Assembly: GCF_014748335.1 (NCBI RefSeq)
Contig: NZ_JAAVIY010000002.1
Location: forward strand, 350,840-414,839
Direction: 5' to 3'
DNA: 64,000 bases
Origin: Flavobacterium selenitireducens
GTDB taxonomy: Bacteria > Bacteroidota > Bacteroidia > Flavobacteriales > Flavobacteriaceae
Shown here: positions 35,201-43,382 of the stretch, in pieces
Numbering within the stretch: position 1 is the stretch's first letter
Layout: each line of letters begins with the position of its first letter
Position numbers and translations under genes: made by a program
The notes under the pieces: generated by a model
Seen by the model: only the letters and a program-made list of their open reading frames with translations
What the model was told of the DNA's origin: nothing
Databases searched by the model: none

Positions 35201-35767
35201 CGTGAACACCAAGGCGAACTGCTGCCAGGTCGGCGTTGGCGTGCCCATAATGTTTCCGGTATTGCCGGATCCGAGCAAAAGCGTTTCGTCCGCATTCCAA
35301 ATTTCAAACCGCACGTTTATCGGAATCTGTCCGGCACCGCAGTAATTGGTATTCGGATTATAGACATTCATCAGCCAGGCCGAAAATTCAAATGTAGTGT
35401 TGATGCAAAGACCGGAAACGGTTTTTTTGTAAAAGTCGCCGGAAGTGACCGCATTGGCGTTGACGAGCAACATTTTACCGTTGGGACCGTTGGTGACATC
35501 GGGTGTGTGATCCAACGAATAATGCCAGGTCGTGTATTGGCTCGAATGATAATATAATGTGTATTGTCCGTCCTGGGGCGCTCCCGGAATAAAAGTATAG
35601 GTTGTGATCCCGGAAGGCAATGCGGGTCCGTAGGTGGTGCCGTTTCCGAAATTCTCGGTAAAAAGAGGGTCTCCTTTACTGCCCGCGCAAAATCCCAATT
35701 GGGCGTGATGTACTGCGGATATCAGCAAAAGCGAAAACGTAATTATCGTCTTGGTAAAGCTCATCAA
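32207..35767 (-). CDS. Large secreted Ig-repeat protein, T9SS type B sorting domain
   Basis: 1186 residues, signal peptide ending SAVHHAQ; two adjacent Met codons make the start uncertain by one residue. Residues ~25-230 are a jelly-roll-type domain (LFTENFGNGTTYG ... GNDLAIDDIAFSSC), then PKD/Ig-like units, then five ~90-residue repeats with the pattern PxATIxxxxxVCSGxxAxVxFxGTPxAxxxYxVNG and TLNASGSASITxxALT, two more Ig-like units, and a CHU_C gliding-associated C-terminus (NYPRFFTPNGDGFHDSWNIS ... FDRYGKLLKQIAPGSDGWDG). It is type B cargo of T9SS, like the 7085 gene, and the two share a 16-base upstream motif. A surface adhesin role is likely; the ligand is unknown. Confidence 0.82.
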   Translation of the reverse strand: MMSFTKTIITFSLLLISAVHHAQLGFCAGSKGDPLFTENFGNGTTYGPALPSGITTYTFIPGAPQDGQYTLYYHSSQYTTWHYSLDHTPDVTNGPNGKMLLVNANAVTSGDFYKKTVSGLCINTTFEFSAWLMNVYNPNTNYCGAGQIPINVRFEIWNADETLLLGSGNTGNIMGTPTPTWQQFALVFTTVNETSVVLKMKNNGVGGCGNDLAIDDIAFSSCGDLTTVTSPTVTGTTFSSCNSTSLELQASTVGTSTYFYQWQSSPDATTWTDIPGATNPTYITPTLTSLTYFRVKAAQDAANLSNNFCSAMSNVFTVSILPSPVPAPSNGDQVICSDEAITALSVTPGAGTGVNWYSAANGGTLLQSGSASYVPTTAGTYYAETYNLTSNCIASPRTPVSLTIIALPTATISGSTSICSGSTAVVSFSGTPNAILTYTVNGGANQTITLNASGSASITATALTADRVYTLISCASPTLSSCVRAINESMTISVISSPTAAIAANPSVCSGSPATVTFTGTPDAIVTYSVNGSGPQSVALDASGNASVIASNITSASVYTLIEVSAASAGSCTQALTQSITITPVVSPSATIAAASAVCSGTTAIVSFTGTPAAIIAYTVNSGPTQTLVLNASGTASITTSALTSNVTYALVSATSPVLGTCTTLINDDVTISVSPLPNATISSNAPVCHGDSATVQFSGTPNATVTYSQNGGSSQTIVLDGSGSASITTPSVTSPVTYSVSSVTSAGANGCTKPLSQSITVSTVPLPTASLTANPLSLCPGQSTTLTFNGTPNATVSYLAIGGGVQTATLDASGSAVVTTAALIANTTYQLTGIALSGSGCSQTLPGSISIVVNASPNVLFNGNLAFCDGDAIAINLTSNLAGTTFNWTAVPTNVAGAASGSGSQISDILNLQNAAVPGTVVYTVTPVWNVCAGNPVTISVSVAPIPVPQIADGVICTTGSAPTSNQFYTLDTQLSPANHSFQWFFEGAPIANASGSSYNANQIGVYTVIATNSAGCVSDPVDAVVGEMSQGQSLVIQQSEAFSDNPTITVTVIGGDGPFFYQLDDSGFQASNVFYNVTAGNHTVTVIDASCTYLTGSATVVNYPRFFTPNGDGFHDSWNISGVSGTISIFDRYGKLLKQIAPGSDGWDGTYNGSALPATDYWFSIDYAFGQEKGTFRAHFALKR

Positions 35768-35912
35768 TAGAAATAGGTTTTTGGAAACAAACCCGATTGA
35801 ATTGCACGAGCCGATGCGCCGGATAGTGGCGGCAACGATTTCAGAAGCGAATGGTCAGGGTTTCGTCGAAGGTAAAAATAGCGGTATGACTTTACCGTTT
35901 TCGAGATGCGCT

Positions 35913-35928
35913 GATATAAAAACCATAC
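35913..35928 (-). promoter_or_regulatory. Second copy of GTATGGTTTTTATATC
   Basis: On the minus strand this is identical over 16 bases to 7011-7026 and oriented the same way toward its gene, whose ATG is ~146 bases downstream of the site. The rest of 35768-36136 shows no gene and no recognisable promoter. Confidence 0.35.
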
Positions 35929-36136
35929 AGCGTCCAAAAAAACTCCTGTTGCGCGACAGTGGTCGGCCGCATCTGCTTCCGAAAGCGTTGTAGTGGTAGA
36001 AAAGCAGCTAAAAACAGCGTTTTGATGTGGTGTTGTAAGGGTAACGAAAACGATGTAACGAGAAATCCGAGGTTGAAAAGCCGGGATTTTTGTCGGTTGT
36101 GCAGGATCGAAATTGGAATGCTGCGGTTTCAAACGA

Positions 36137-37768
36137 TCATTTTTGGGTTTGGACAAAGATCAGGACGCCGTCTGTTTCGAGCTTCGAAATTCCATAAAGA
36201 ATATCGACATTATCCGGAACAGTAATGTTGCGCGGCTTGCCGAAGTTGATTAAAACGGAGGCCCGTTTCCCGTTCCATTCCCGATCGAACGATATCAACC
36301 CGTCGCGAAATTCAAGGTTTGCATAAGCGCCATATTGAAGCACGGGCGTCGAATTGCGCAACGCAATCAGTTTTTTATAGTCGTGAAAGATGGAATTTTT
36401 ATCCGCAATGGCCTTCTCAACGTTTGTATCTTGATAATCCGAATGTACTTTGATCCAGCTTTTCGTACTTGAAAATCCTGCAAACCGCGTCGCGTTCCAC
36501 TGCATCGGGCCGCGCGATTTGTCGCGATTGTGCGAATTGCCGATAATCAGCGCCTCGGCAGCGGTCTTCCCTTTGTCGAGTGCCAGTTTATATTGTGTTC
36601 GCCCCTGGATGTCGGCAATTTCCGAAATGTTTTCCGCCATTATATTCCGCATCGCGATTTCCTCCCCAAAATACACGAACGGAACGCCTTTGGCCGTCAA
36701 AAGTAACGCTGCCAACGCCCGGTTGCGTTTCGCGTTCCCGTTGGCGAGCCTGTCCATGAGGCGCGCCATATCGTGGCTGCCGAAGAACAACGTCGGGTAA
36801 CCGCTCATGTTCGCTTCCATGCTTTGCAGTTCGGCGAAAATGCGCTCGGCCGAGAATTCGGGAATGCTGCCAAAGTTAAAATTGAAAACCACATCGAGCA
36901 ATGCCTTCGATTGGTATTGCTTCAACACCTCGATTTTATCGCTTCCGACTTCTCCTACGAGAAATTTGTCAGGAAACTCCTCTACTGTCTGTCGGATGGT
37001 TCGAATCGCCGATTTCACGCCAGGTTGGTCGATGTCAAACGCATGTTTTTGGTTGCCGTTTTCGATAGGATTGTCCGATAAGATGCCGTCCGTAGTCAAA
37101 AAATTGATCACGTCGAGCCGAAACCCGTCGACACCAGCCTTGAGCCAAAACCTCAGGATTTCCTGTATTTCAGCAACGACTTTTGGGTTCGACCAATTGA
37201 GGTCGGCCATGCGGACATCGAATTTGTGGTAATAATACTGGTCGGTCGCTTCGTCTTTTTCCCAAGCTGATCCGCCAAAGAACGATTCCCAGTTGTTCGG
37301 TTGATCGTTCCATATATAATAATCGCGATACGGATTGTCTTTGGATTTGCGCGATTCCCGGAACCATTTTGCGTCAGTCGAAGTGTGGTTGAGCACCATG
37401 TCCATGATGACTTTTATGCCGCGCCGATGGGCTTCGCTGAGGAATCGGTCAAAGTCAGCCCGTGTACCGTAAACCGCGTCGATTTCGTAATAATCGGCTA
37501 CGTCGTAACCATTGTCGATTTTGGGTGATTTGAGGAAAGGTGTGAGCCAGATCCCTTTGATGCCGAGATTCTGAAGATAATCGAGTTTAGACGTGATACC
37601 GGCGAAATCTCCATAACCGTCTCCGTTGGAATCGGCATAGCTCGGCATGTAGATTTGGTAAAAAACAGTCTCCTTCCACCACATTTTGGGTTTCCCTGAG
37701 TGCTGTTCCTGAGCGCCCAGGGAAGAAAAAATCAATAAAACTAACCCAAAATGTATGAGGTTTTTCAT
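36137..37768 (-). CDS. GH13 alpha-glucosidase/oligosaccharide hydrolase, exported
   Basis: 543 residues with signal peptide MKNLIHFGLVLLIFSSLGAQ. It has the GH13 barrel with all four classical regions: DMVLNH (region I), GFRLDVINF with nucleophile Asp219, VGEV with acid/base Glu273, and FFGSHD with Asp333. VFYQIYMPSYADSNGDGYGD is typical of the oligo-1,6-glucosidase/alpha-glucosidase/trehalose-related subfamilies rather than endo-amylases, and no starch-binding domain is attached. It is the last gene of the susC operon, 2 bases after its neighbour. It would cleave alpha-glucosidic links from imported oligosaccharide in the periplasm. The exact linkage cannot be read from sequence. Confidence 0.88.
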   Translation of the reverse strand: MKNLIHFGLVLLIFSSLGAQEQHSGKPKMWWKETVFYQIYMPSYADSNGDGYGDFAGITSKLDYLQNLGIKGIWLTPFLKSPKIDNGYDVADYYEIDAVYGTRADFDRFLSEAHRRGIKVIMDMVLNHTSTDAKWFRESRKSKDNPYRDYYIWNDQPNNWESFFGGSAWEKDEATDQYYYHKFDVRMADLNWSNPKVVAEIQEILRFWLKAGVDGFRLDVINFLTTDGILSDNPIENGNQKHAFDIDQPGVKSAIRTIRQTVEEFPDKFLVGEVGSDKIEVLKQYQSKALLDVVFNFNFGSIPEFSAERIFAELQSMEANMSGYPTLFFGSHDMARLMDRLANGNAKRNRALAALLLTAKGVPFVYFGEEIAMRNIMAENISEIADIQGRTQYKLALDKGKTAAEALIIGNSHNRDKSRGPMQWNATRFAGFSSTKSWIKVHSDYQDTNVEKAIADKNSIFHDYKKLIALRNSTPVLQYGAYANLEFRDGLISFDREWNGKRASVLINFGKPRNITVPDNVDILYGISKLETDGVLIFVQTQK

Positions 37769-37770
37769 AC

Positions 37771-39486
37771 TTATCTATTCGAGCGGTAATCGACGATGAC
37801 GCCGTCGACAAGCATTCGTTTGTCAGAATAGGTTATGCGTCCGTTTTCAGGAACTTCCACGATCACGACCGAATTTCTTGACGCGATTTTTACTTTTGCC
37901 GAACCTGACACGTTGCGCGCGATGAATTTGCCGGAAACCGTATCGTACAGATCGACTTTTTTCCCTACCGAAACCGAAACCGTTTTTTCGCTGGCCGCCG
38001 GGTTGTAAAGCAATGAGGTGGGATAAGCTTTGTCGCGGAAGAAATCCGTGGCCAACAGGTCGAGTTGCAAAACGTCCGCTACATCTGTTTTTCGGACAAT
38101 GCTTCCGAAAATGCCCACGTGGCCGCTTCCGTATACGGAAAGTTGCGACTCCGGCGGATTCTTCCCGGCCACCCAAAGCGGCCCGTCTCCCTGGGCAACC
38201 GGTGCTTTGACGTGCTCGTATTGCGGCATGTTAGACGATCTGATAATGCCTTCGTAAGCGATCACGCCTTTTCCGGCGGCGGCCTTCTCGGGAATCGACT
38301 CGTGCTCGTCGGCCATGTGATCCGGATAAAACAATTTGGAAGCGTTGGCGGCATTGAGCATCCATTTCCCGATTGCCGAAGCGTAACGTTGGTCGTATCT
38401 TACCATGGGAACCAATGGCCAGGCCGCGTCGTAAGTGTTCATGAGGAATCCGTAACCGCCGCGGTCGACGGTGCTTCCAACGGTTCCTGAAATATCGTAT
38501 CCGTTCCAATTCCCGACGAGCACGCCCCAACCTTCGCGGCATTTCGGCGTTCCGTCGAATGTCCAGGCCAGCATTTTATCGAGGTCGTAGGTTTGTTTTT
38601 CTTCAGCGTTGATGCGCGCTGCGAGATACGCTCCAAAAGGCATCAGCAATTCATAGGTTGGATTTTCTTTTTGGGATTGCAAAGCCGACAGGGCCGATTT
38701 TGCACCTTTCAAATATTTCGTATCTCCGAATTTTTTGTACGCCATATAAAGCAGCCAGGCGTGTCCCGCCGCCGCATCCGGTTGAGCGCAAATGTTGTTG
38801 GTCATCGGCTTCATTTTTCCGTAATCGAAATACGAATAATTGTAGTTTCCGTTAAGGATGACGTCCGCGTCGTGAAATTTATCGGCAATCGTGCGCGCCA
38901 TTTCGGTAAAGCCGGGCTCGTTAGGATATTTGTCGTAAATCGCGTAAAAAAGTACGTTCGGATAAACGTCATACCACCAATCGCGACCGTAACCGCCGCC
39001 GAGCAGCGCCACTTCGGGAGCGGTATTGTTCATCATGATGTTCCAACCCGTTTCCCGGTTAAAGTAATTTTTTAGCATACCGACGTAATTCCTGCCGTCG
39101 GAATTGCTCTTGTCGATTCCCACCAGAGTAGCACCCAAAGTCGCGCCCATCGTGGCCAATGCCTCGTGGAACATGCCTTTGTTGTTTTGGCCGCCTTGCC
39201 GCACATCGCCAATCGCGGTGTAAAGCCCCACGACGTCCTGGTCGAAATTTTTGCGGCTTTTGTCGACCCAAACGATAGGCCAGAATTCGCCTTTAGCATG
39301 GAAGTCGTAAGCGGTCTTGTCGAAATCGAGGGCAAGTTTTTTATAGTCGATGATGCCGAACGGTTGAGGATTGTCTGGCATCAGGTCGACGCGTGGAATC
39401 GGCTTTTGGGCAACCTGGGCCGAACAGCCGAAAGAGGAGAGGAGTAAAAGTCCGAAAATCGGTTTGATAAGGTGTATAGGATTCAT
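37771..39486 (-). CDS. Exported PUL protein of unrecognised family, possible (alpha/alpha)-barrel glycosidase
   Basis: The start is ATG 39486, 4 bases after the MFS stop, with signal sequence MNPIHLIKPIFGLLLLSSFG and a lipobox-like FGCSAQ (571 residues). The body (~40-420) is mostly helical with repeated aromatic/Gly loops such as GGGYGRDWWYDVYPNVLF, QPDAAAGHAWLLYMAYKKFG and GTVGSTVDRGGYGFLMNTYD, spaced as in toroidal (alpha/alpha)6 glycosidases. Acidic residues in FHEALAT, YGRDWWYDV and EGWGVLVGNW are candidates for catalysis. The C-terminal ~90 residues look like a small beta domain. I do not recognise the family. Its place between MFS and GH13 in a tight operon suggests it cuts the same substrate. 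Being an enzyme is inference. Confidence 0.6.
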   Translation of the reverse strand: MNPIHLIKPIFGLLLLSSFGCSAQVAQKPIPRVDLMPDNPQPFGIIDYKKLALDFDKTAYDFHAKGEFWPIVWVDKSRKNFDQDVVGLYTAIGDVRQGGQNNKGMFHEALATMGATLGATLVGIDKSNSDGRNYVGMLKNYFNRETGWNIMMNNTAPEVALLGGGYGRDWWYDVYPNVLFYAIYDKYPNEPGFTEMARTIADKFHDADVILNGNYNYSYFDYGKMKPMTNNICAQPDAAAGHAWLLYMAYKKFGDTKYLKGAKSALSALQSQKENPTYELLMPFGAYLAARINAEEKQTYDLDKMLAWTFDGTPKCREGWGVLVGNWNGYDISGTVGSTVDRGGYGFLMNTYDAAWPLVPMVRYDQRYASAIGKWMLNAANASKLFYPDHMADEHESIPEKAAAGKGVIAYEGIIRSSNMPQYEHVKAPVAQGDGPLWVAGKNPPESQLSVYGSGHVGIFGSIVRKTDVADVLQLDLLATDFFRDKAYPTSLLYNPAASEKTVSVSVGKKVDLYDTVSGKFIARNVSGSAKVKIASRNSVVIVEVPENGRITYSDKRMLVDGVIVDYRSNR

Positions 39487-39490
39487 AGGC

Positions 39491-40789
39491 TTAAAGTAAG
39501 TCAAGTGCGGTTTCTTCGAGTGCGCGCGGATCGGTTGGTTTTTCGACGTCGGCTTCGGGCATGAGCCGGTTGCCTTGGGCGATGATTTTTTTGCTGACAT
39601 AAATCGACAGCAGTTGCAGCAAGGCGATGATTCCGATGGCGTAACGCAGCGCAAAATCTTCCGATATCGCAAAATACAAAACCAGGAATGTCCCGGCTCC
39701 GAAGAGTCGTCCGGCATAAAGTCCGGCTTCGTGATTGAGTATGTATGTGAATTCGCTGCGTTTTTCGATTTTACAGACGATGTCGATCACGCGCAATTGG
39801 ATCGGATAATACGCTAAGTCCATTAGCGGTTTGGCGATCAGCAGTAAAAGCAGGAACCCGACGACACCGATCTTGTTAAACAAAATTCCGTTGAGGCAAG
39901 CCCCGACGGCGAACAAAACAAGACCCGCGGAAAACGTTTTGATCCTGTCCGACGGCTTCGAAAACCGCCCGATGAAATAGATGATGATCGCCGCCAGGAT
40001 CGCACCGATAGATTGTGCTTTTCCCAACGCGCCTTCCTCTCCGAGAATTTTGAAAATCAGCATCGCCGGAGCCGTGACCAGGAAACCTTGGGCGAGACCT
40101 TTGAGCGAGGCCAGCGCCAGCAATTTGTGCCAAAGCGGATGGAACTTGAAGTAGATGTATTTTTTCTCTGTCGGATTCAGGAATTTCCCGCGGAAGCAAA
40201 CAACCGATGCGACGATCGTGATCACGAATACGACTCCGGTGATGATTTCGTAGGCGACGTGTTTCTGGGCTTCCCCATCATGCGATTGTATGAACCAACC
40301 GATCGCCGCCGGCACCATGATCGCGATGATCGTGTAGAAAAAAGTTTCCAGGCCGTAATAATAATTGCGGTTGGCATCGTTGGTGATCGAAAGTGCGAGA
40401 TAATCGCGGTTCGACCAGTACAATCCGAACGAAAGTCCCATCGTGATCCCGGCGGTTCCGATCCCGACAAGCGTCAAATCGGTAAGCGACATCATGATGA
40501 TCATCGAAACACCGCTGAGCATCATCCCGATCGCATACAAATACCTGATGTTGATATACTTGAGCAAAAATCCGTTGATCAGAAACGTAAGCGGGATTCC
40601 CGTGTAAATGCACAATTGATATATCACCACTTTCGAAGTGTCGTTGGAATTTCGCATGATGTAAGCCGCGACGAAAATATCGATCACAGGTTGCACGAGC
40701 GCATAAACCACGTTCGTCCACACGAGGATTTTGAAGTTGTGGCTTTGTTGGCGGAAATGCCCGATTTCTTCAGTTAATTTTTTTAGCAT
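39491..40789 (-). CDS. MFS sugar transporter
   Basis: The start is ATG 40789 (MLKKLTEEIGHF, 432 residues); an upstream extension overlaps GH130 and is ignored. About 12 hydrophobic helices are visible, arranged as two halves with a central hydrophilic loop (FLNPTEKKYIYFKFHPLWHK). It probably moves the di- or oligosaccharide across the inner membrane to the cytoplasmic GH130 encoded just upstream (5 bases apart). Adjacent GH130-MFS pairs are common in Bacteroidota PULs. The substrate is inferred from context. Confidence 0.85.
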   Translation of the reverse strand: MLKKLTEEIGHFRQQSHNFKILVWTNVVYALVQPVIDIFVAAYIMRNSNDTSKVVIYQLCIYTGIPLTFLINGFLLKYINIRYLYAIGMMLSGVSMIIMMSLTDLTLVGIGTAGITMGLSFGLYWSNRDYLALSITNDANRNYYYGLETFFYTIIAIMVPAAIGWFIQSHDGEAQKHVAYEIITGVVFVITIVASVVCFRGKFLNPTEKKYIYFKFHPLWHKLLALASLKGLAQGFLVTAPAMLIFKILGEEGALGKAQSIGAILAAIIIYFIGRFSKPSDRIKTFSAGLVLFAVGACLNGILFNKIGVVGFLLLLLIAKPLMDLAYYPIQLRVIDIVCKIEKRSEFTYILNHEAGLYAGRLFGAGTFLVLYFAISEDFALRYAIGIIALLQLLSIYVSKKIIAQGNRLMPEADVEKPTDPRALEETALDLL

Positions 40790-40794
40790 TCCCG

Positions 40795-41847
40795 TTAGAT
40801 TAGGCGTGACAGGATTTCTTGGATCGAGAGTCGCGCGCCGCACACGAATTCGTCGGCGGCTCCATAATAGACCGTAATGGTGTCGCCGTCTTCTTCGACA
40901 ATATGGCCGTTGGTGAAAACGACGTGGCCGAAAAATCCGGTGAGTTCATACGTTTCGGACGGAACCATGATCGCCTCATCGGTTCGCGCCAGGACTTTCG
41001 TCGGATCGTTTAAGTCGAGTAAGAAAGCGCCGAGGCAATATTGGTGTTCGTCATTGGCGCCGTGGTAAATCTCGAGCCAGCCTTTGTCGGTCTTGATTGG
41101 AGCCGCGCCCGCACCGACGCGTTTGCTGTCCCATTTGCCGGGACGCGTGCGCACGATGCATTCGTGTTGTCCCCAATGAACGCCGTCCGGAGAGGAAGCG
41201 ATCCAGATGTAATTCCCGCCAAGATCGACGCTGCTCGGGCGATGAAGCGCGTAGAATTTCCCGTTTACTTTTTCTTCAAAAATCGCGCAGTCCTTATTAT
41301 GTGCAGGGAAAATCAATCCGTGTTTTTCGAAATTTTTCCAGTCTTTCGTCGTGCGCAATCCAACACCGACTCCCATTGATGAAACTGACGTGAACGTCAG
41401 GTAAAACGTGCCGTCGATTTCAACGACGCGGCAGTCTTCGATCCCAAACGTTTCGTGTCTGCCTTCACCGTTGAGCCTCGGATAACCTTCGGGTTCGTAA
41501 AAATCGGTTCCGTTGTCGCTGCACAAAAGCCGCAAATGAGACAAGGTCGTGAGGTAATCGCTGCCTTTGTAGTTTATCACGCGTGCGTCGCTGTCGTCGA
41601 GTTCGGGATCGCCTTTCGGGATTTGAACGATCGACATCGCGCCTTTTTCGTCGAGAACGGGGAACGAGATGATGCCGTCGGTTTGTGTAGGGCGCTCGGC
41701 GACGCGTACGATGAGCCAGGTCTTTCCATCAAAGCGGAATGTTCCCGGATTCAGCAGGCACGTAATTTCGAGTCCGTCTTTGCTCGGAACGAGATCCGCC
41801 GGAGATAGCAACGGATTCTCGCCAAAGCGTTTTGCAATGTCTTTCAT
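40795..41847 (-). CDS. GH130 family glycoside phosphorylase (or hydrolase), cytoplasmic
   Basis: 350 residues without signal peptide, so cytoplasmic. Five-bladed propeller signatures are present: NPGTFRFDGKTWLIVRVAER, the catalytic Asp138 in FGIEDCRVVEIDG, LHRPSSVDLGGNYIWIASS, and WLEIYHG. Basic residues at the HRPSS and KRVGAGAAP positions suit phosphate binding, so a phosphorylase is more likely than a hydrolase. Known GH130 enzymes act on beta-1,4- or beta-1,2-linked mannosides. With the MFS gene 5 bases downstream it would phosphorolyse an imported disaccharide. Linkage cannot be decided here. Confidence 0.85.
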   Translation of the reverse strand: MKDIAKRFGENPLLSPADLVPSKDGLEITCLLNPGTFRFDGKTWLIVRVAERPTQTDGIISFPVLDEKGAMSIVQIPKGDPELDDSDARVINYKGSDYLTTLSHLRLLCSDNGTDFYEPEGYPRLNGEGRHETFGIEDCRVVEIDGTFYLTFTSVSSMGVGVGLRTTKDWKNFEKHGLIFPAHNKDCAIFEEKVNGKFYALHRPSSVDLGGNYIWIASSPDGVHWGQHECIVRTRPGKWDSKRVGAGAAPIKTDKGWLEIYHGANDEHQYCLGAFLLDLNDPTKVLARTDEAIMVPSETYELTGFFGHVVFTNGHIVEEDGDTITVYYGAADEFVCGARLSIQEILSRLI

Positions 41848-41869
41848 TTTTTTGAAGTAGAAAAGAACC

Positions 41870-41883
41870 GACCGAAGCCGGTC
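41870..41883 (-). other. Small hairpin between susD and GH130 genes
   Basis: GACCG / CGGTC stem with a 4-base loop in the 45-base gap, followed on the minus strand by CGGTTCTTTTC. It is weak as a terminator but sits where PUL operons often reduce expression after susD. Low certainty. Confidence 0.3.
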
Positions 41884-41892
41884 CTCATGTTG

Positions 41893-43374
41893 TTAATAAC
41901 CCGGATTTGGAGTCAAAGTGCCGGCTGATGCGTCGATTTCGGATTGCGGGATCGGATAGAGATTGTGGAATTCCTGGAAGTTGATTCCTTTTGCATTCAA
42001 AACCTCCTGTGCGATTCCCCAACGTTTCAAGTCAAGAAGACGTTGGTTTTCAAACCCAAGTTCGACGCGGCGTTCGTGAATAAGCCAATTCTTGATTTCG
42101 GATGCGTTCGTCGAAGCCGGACGATCGGCCAAGGTGCCGGCCGGAACCGTCGATCCGTCTCCTGTTGGGCTCGTCCTGGCACGGGTCCTGATTTGATTGA
42201 TGATTGAAACTGCTCCGGCGTAATCGCCCGTTTCGAGTAAGGCCTCCGCTTTCCAAAGCAGCACGTCGGCAAAACGGATGTATACTTTATTGTTCGGTGC
42301 ATCGTCATTGCCTTTGTTGGTGCCGTCGAGCGTTCCCAACATTTTATTGACGTTTTGTGCAGCCGGATTCACGGTGTAGAACAAACGCGGATCGTTAGGT
42401 TCGAACTCGTCGAGGAAATTCTGTTCAGGAGCAAAGAATCCCCAGCCTAGCGGTGCGCAGATTCCGTTTCCTCTTCGCGGAGTGGCGTTTGTCTGGTGGT
42501 CAAAAACAAAGACATCTTCGTTTTCGGTGAACTCGGTATTCATGTTGAACGCATCGAAATAATTGGCATTGAGCGAATAGCCCAAAGCCGCAACCTGATC
42601 GACCAACGCCGGAACCGCTCCCCAATTCTGGGTATACAATTCAGATTTGGCCAACAACGCGAGTGCTGCCGCTTTCGAAACGCGCCACGGTTCGGTCTGT
42701 GAAGAATATTTAGTATTCGGAAGCAGGGTTGCGGCCTGGGTCAAATCTGTTTTGATTTGCTCCCAAACCAGATTTTTATCCGCGCGAACCGCCACTTCAT
42801 AGGCTTCTCCAATACTCGTGACAGGTTGAAGGATCAAAGGCACATCGCCAAAATTCGTTACCAGCGCGAAGTAATAATGCGAACGAAGGAACAGGATTTC
42901 AGCCATCAATTGGTTTTTGCGGTCCGTCGTGATGCCGGTAAGCGATTCAATTTGAGGGTTGGTCAGGTTTTTCAGTACCGTATTGCAGCGTTTGATACCC
43001 TCGTAATTGTATTTCCATAAGCCATTCGGGCCGCCATTCGTCGAAACGAAGGTAAAACTGTTGAGTTCGTCGATCCAGGGTTGGTCGCCGTCAACGTTCC
43101 ATTTTTTTTGGGCGTCGTCACTGGCCACGTCCTGGAGCACGTAGTCGTTTTGGAAGACGAGTCCGCCGTTCCAGTTCCATTCTGCCAGGATGTTGAGTCG
43201 GTTTGACAGCAGTTCGTAAGCCGATCTCGTCTGGTTCTCGATCCCGACCAGCGTGGGCTCCAAATCGACTTGGTCTTGCGTGAGGTTTCCGATCGGTTCC
43301 TGGTCCAATTCATCCTCACAAGCTGTCAGCGACAAAACACCGACGAGCAAAAATACGGGTATATACTTTTTCAT
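41893..43374 (-). CDS. susD: SusD/RagB-type outer-membrane lipoprotein
   Basis: The start is ATG 43374 (493 residues), giving the lipobox LSLTAC then EDELDQEP; the frame extends upstream into susC and that part is ignored. It has the SusD family core: N-terminal TPR-like helices with NRKNQLMAEILFLRSHYYFALVTN-type region, a central variable part, the NNKVYIRFADVLLWKAEALLETGDYAGA motif, and the C-terminal ELGFENQRLLDLKRWG. SusD caps the SusC transporter and binds the glycan at the cell surface. It is 8 bases downstream of susC. Confidence 0.95.
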   Translation of the reverse strand: MKKYIPVFLLVGVLSLTACEDELDQEPIGNLTQDQVDLEPTLVGIENQTRSAYELLSNRLNILAEWNWNGGLVFQNDYVLQDVASDDAQKKWNVDGDQPWIDELNSFTFVSTNGGPNGLWKYNYEGIKRCNTVLKNLTNPQIESLTGITTDRKNQLMAEILFLRSHYYFALVTNFGDVPLILQPVTSIGEAYEVAVRADKNLVWEQIKTDLTQAATLLPNTKYSSQTEPWRVSKAAALALLAKSELYTQNWGAVPALVDQVAALGYSLNANYFDAFNMNTEFTENEDVFVFDHQTNATPRRGNGICAPLGWGFFAPEQNFLDEFEPNDPRLFYTVNPAAQNVNKMLGTLDGTNKGNDDAPNNKVYIRFADVLLWKAEALLETGDYAGAVSIINQIRTRARTSPTGDGSTVPAGTLADRPASTNASEIKNWLIHERRVELGFENQRLLDLKRWGIAQEVLNAKGINFQEFHNLYPIPQSEIDASAGTLTPNPGY

Positions 43375-43382
43375 AGTCTTTA

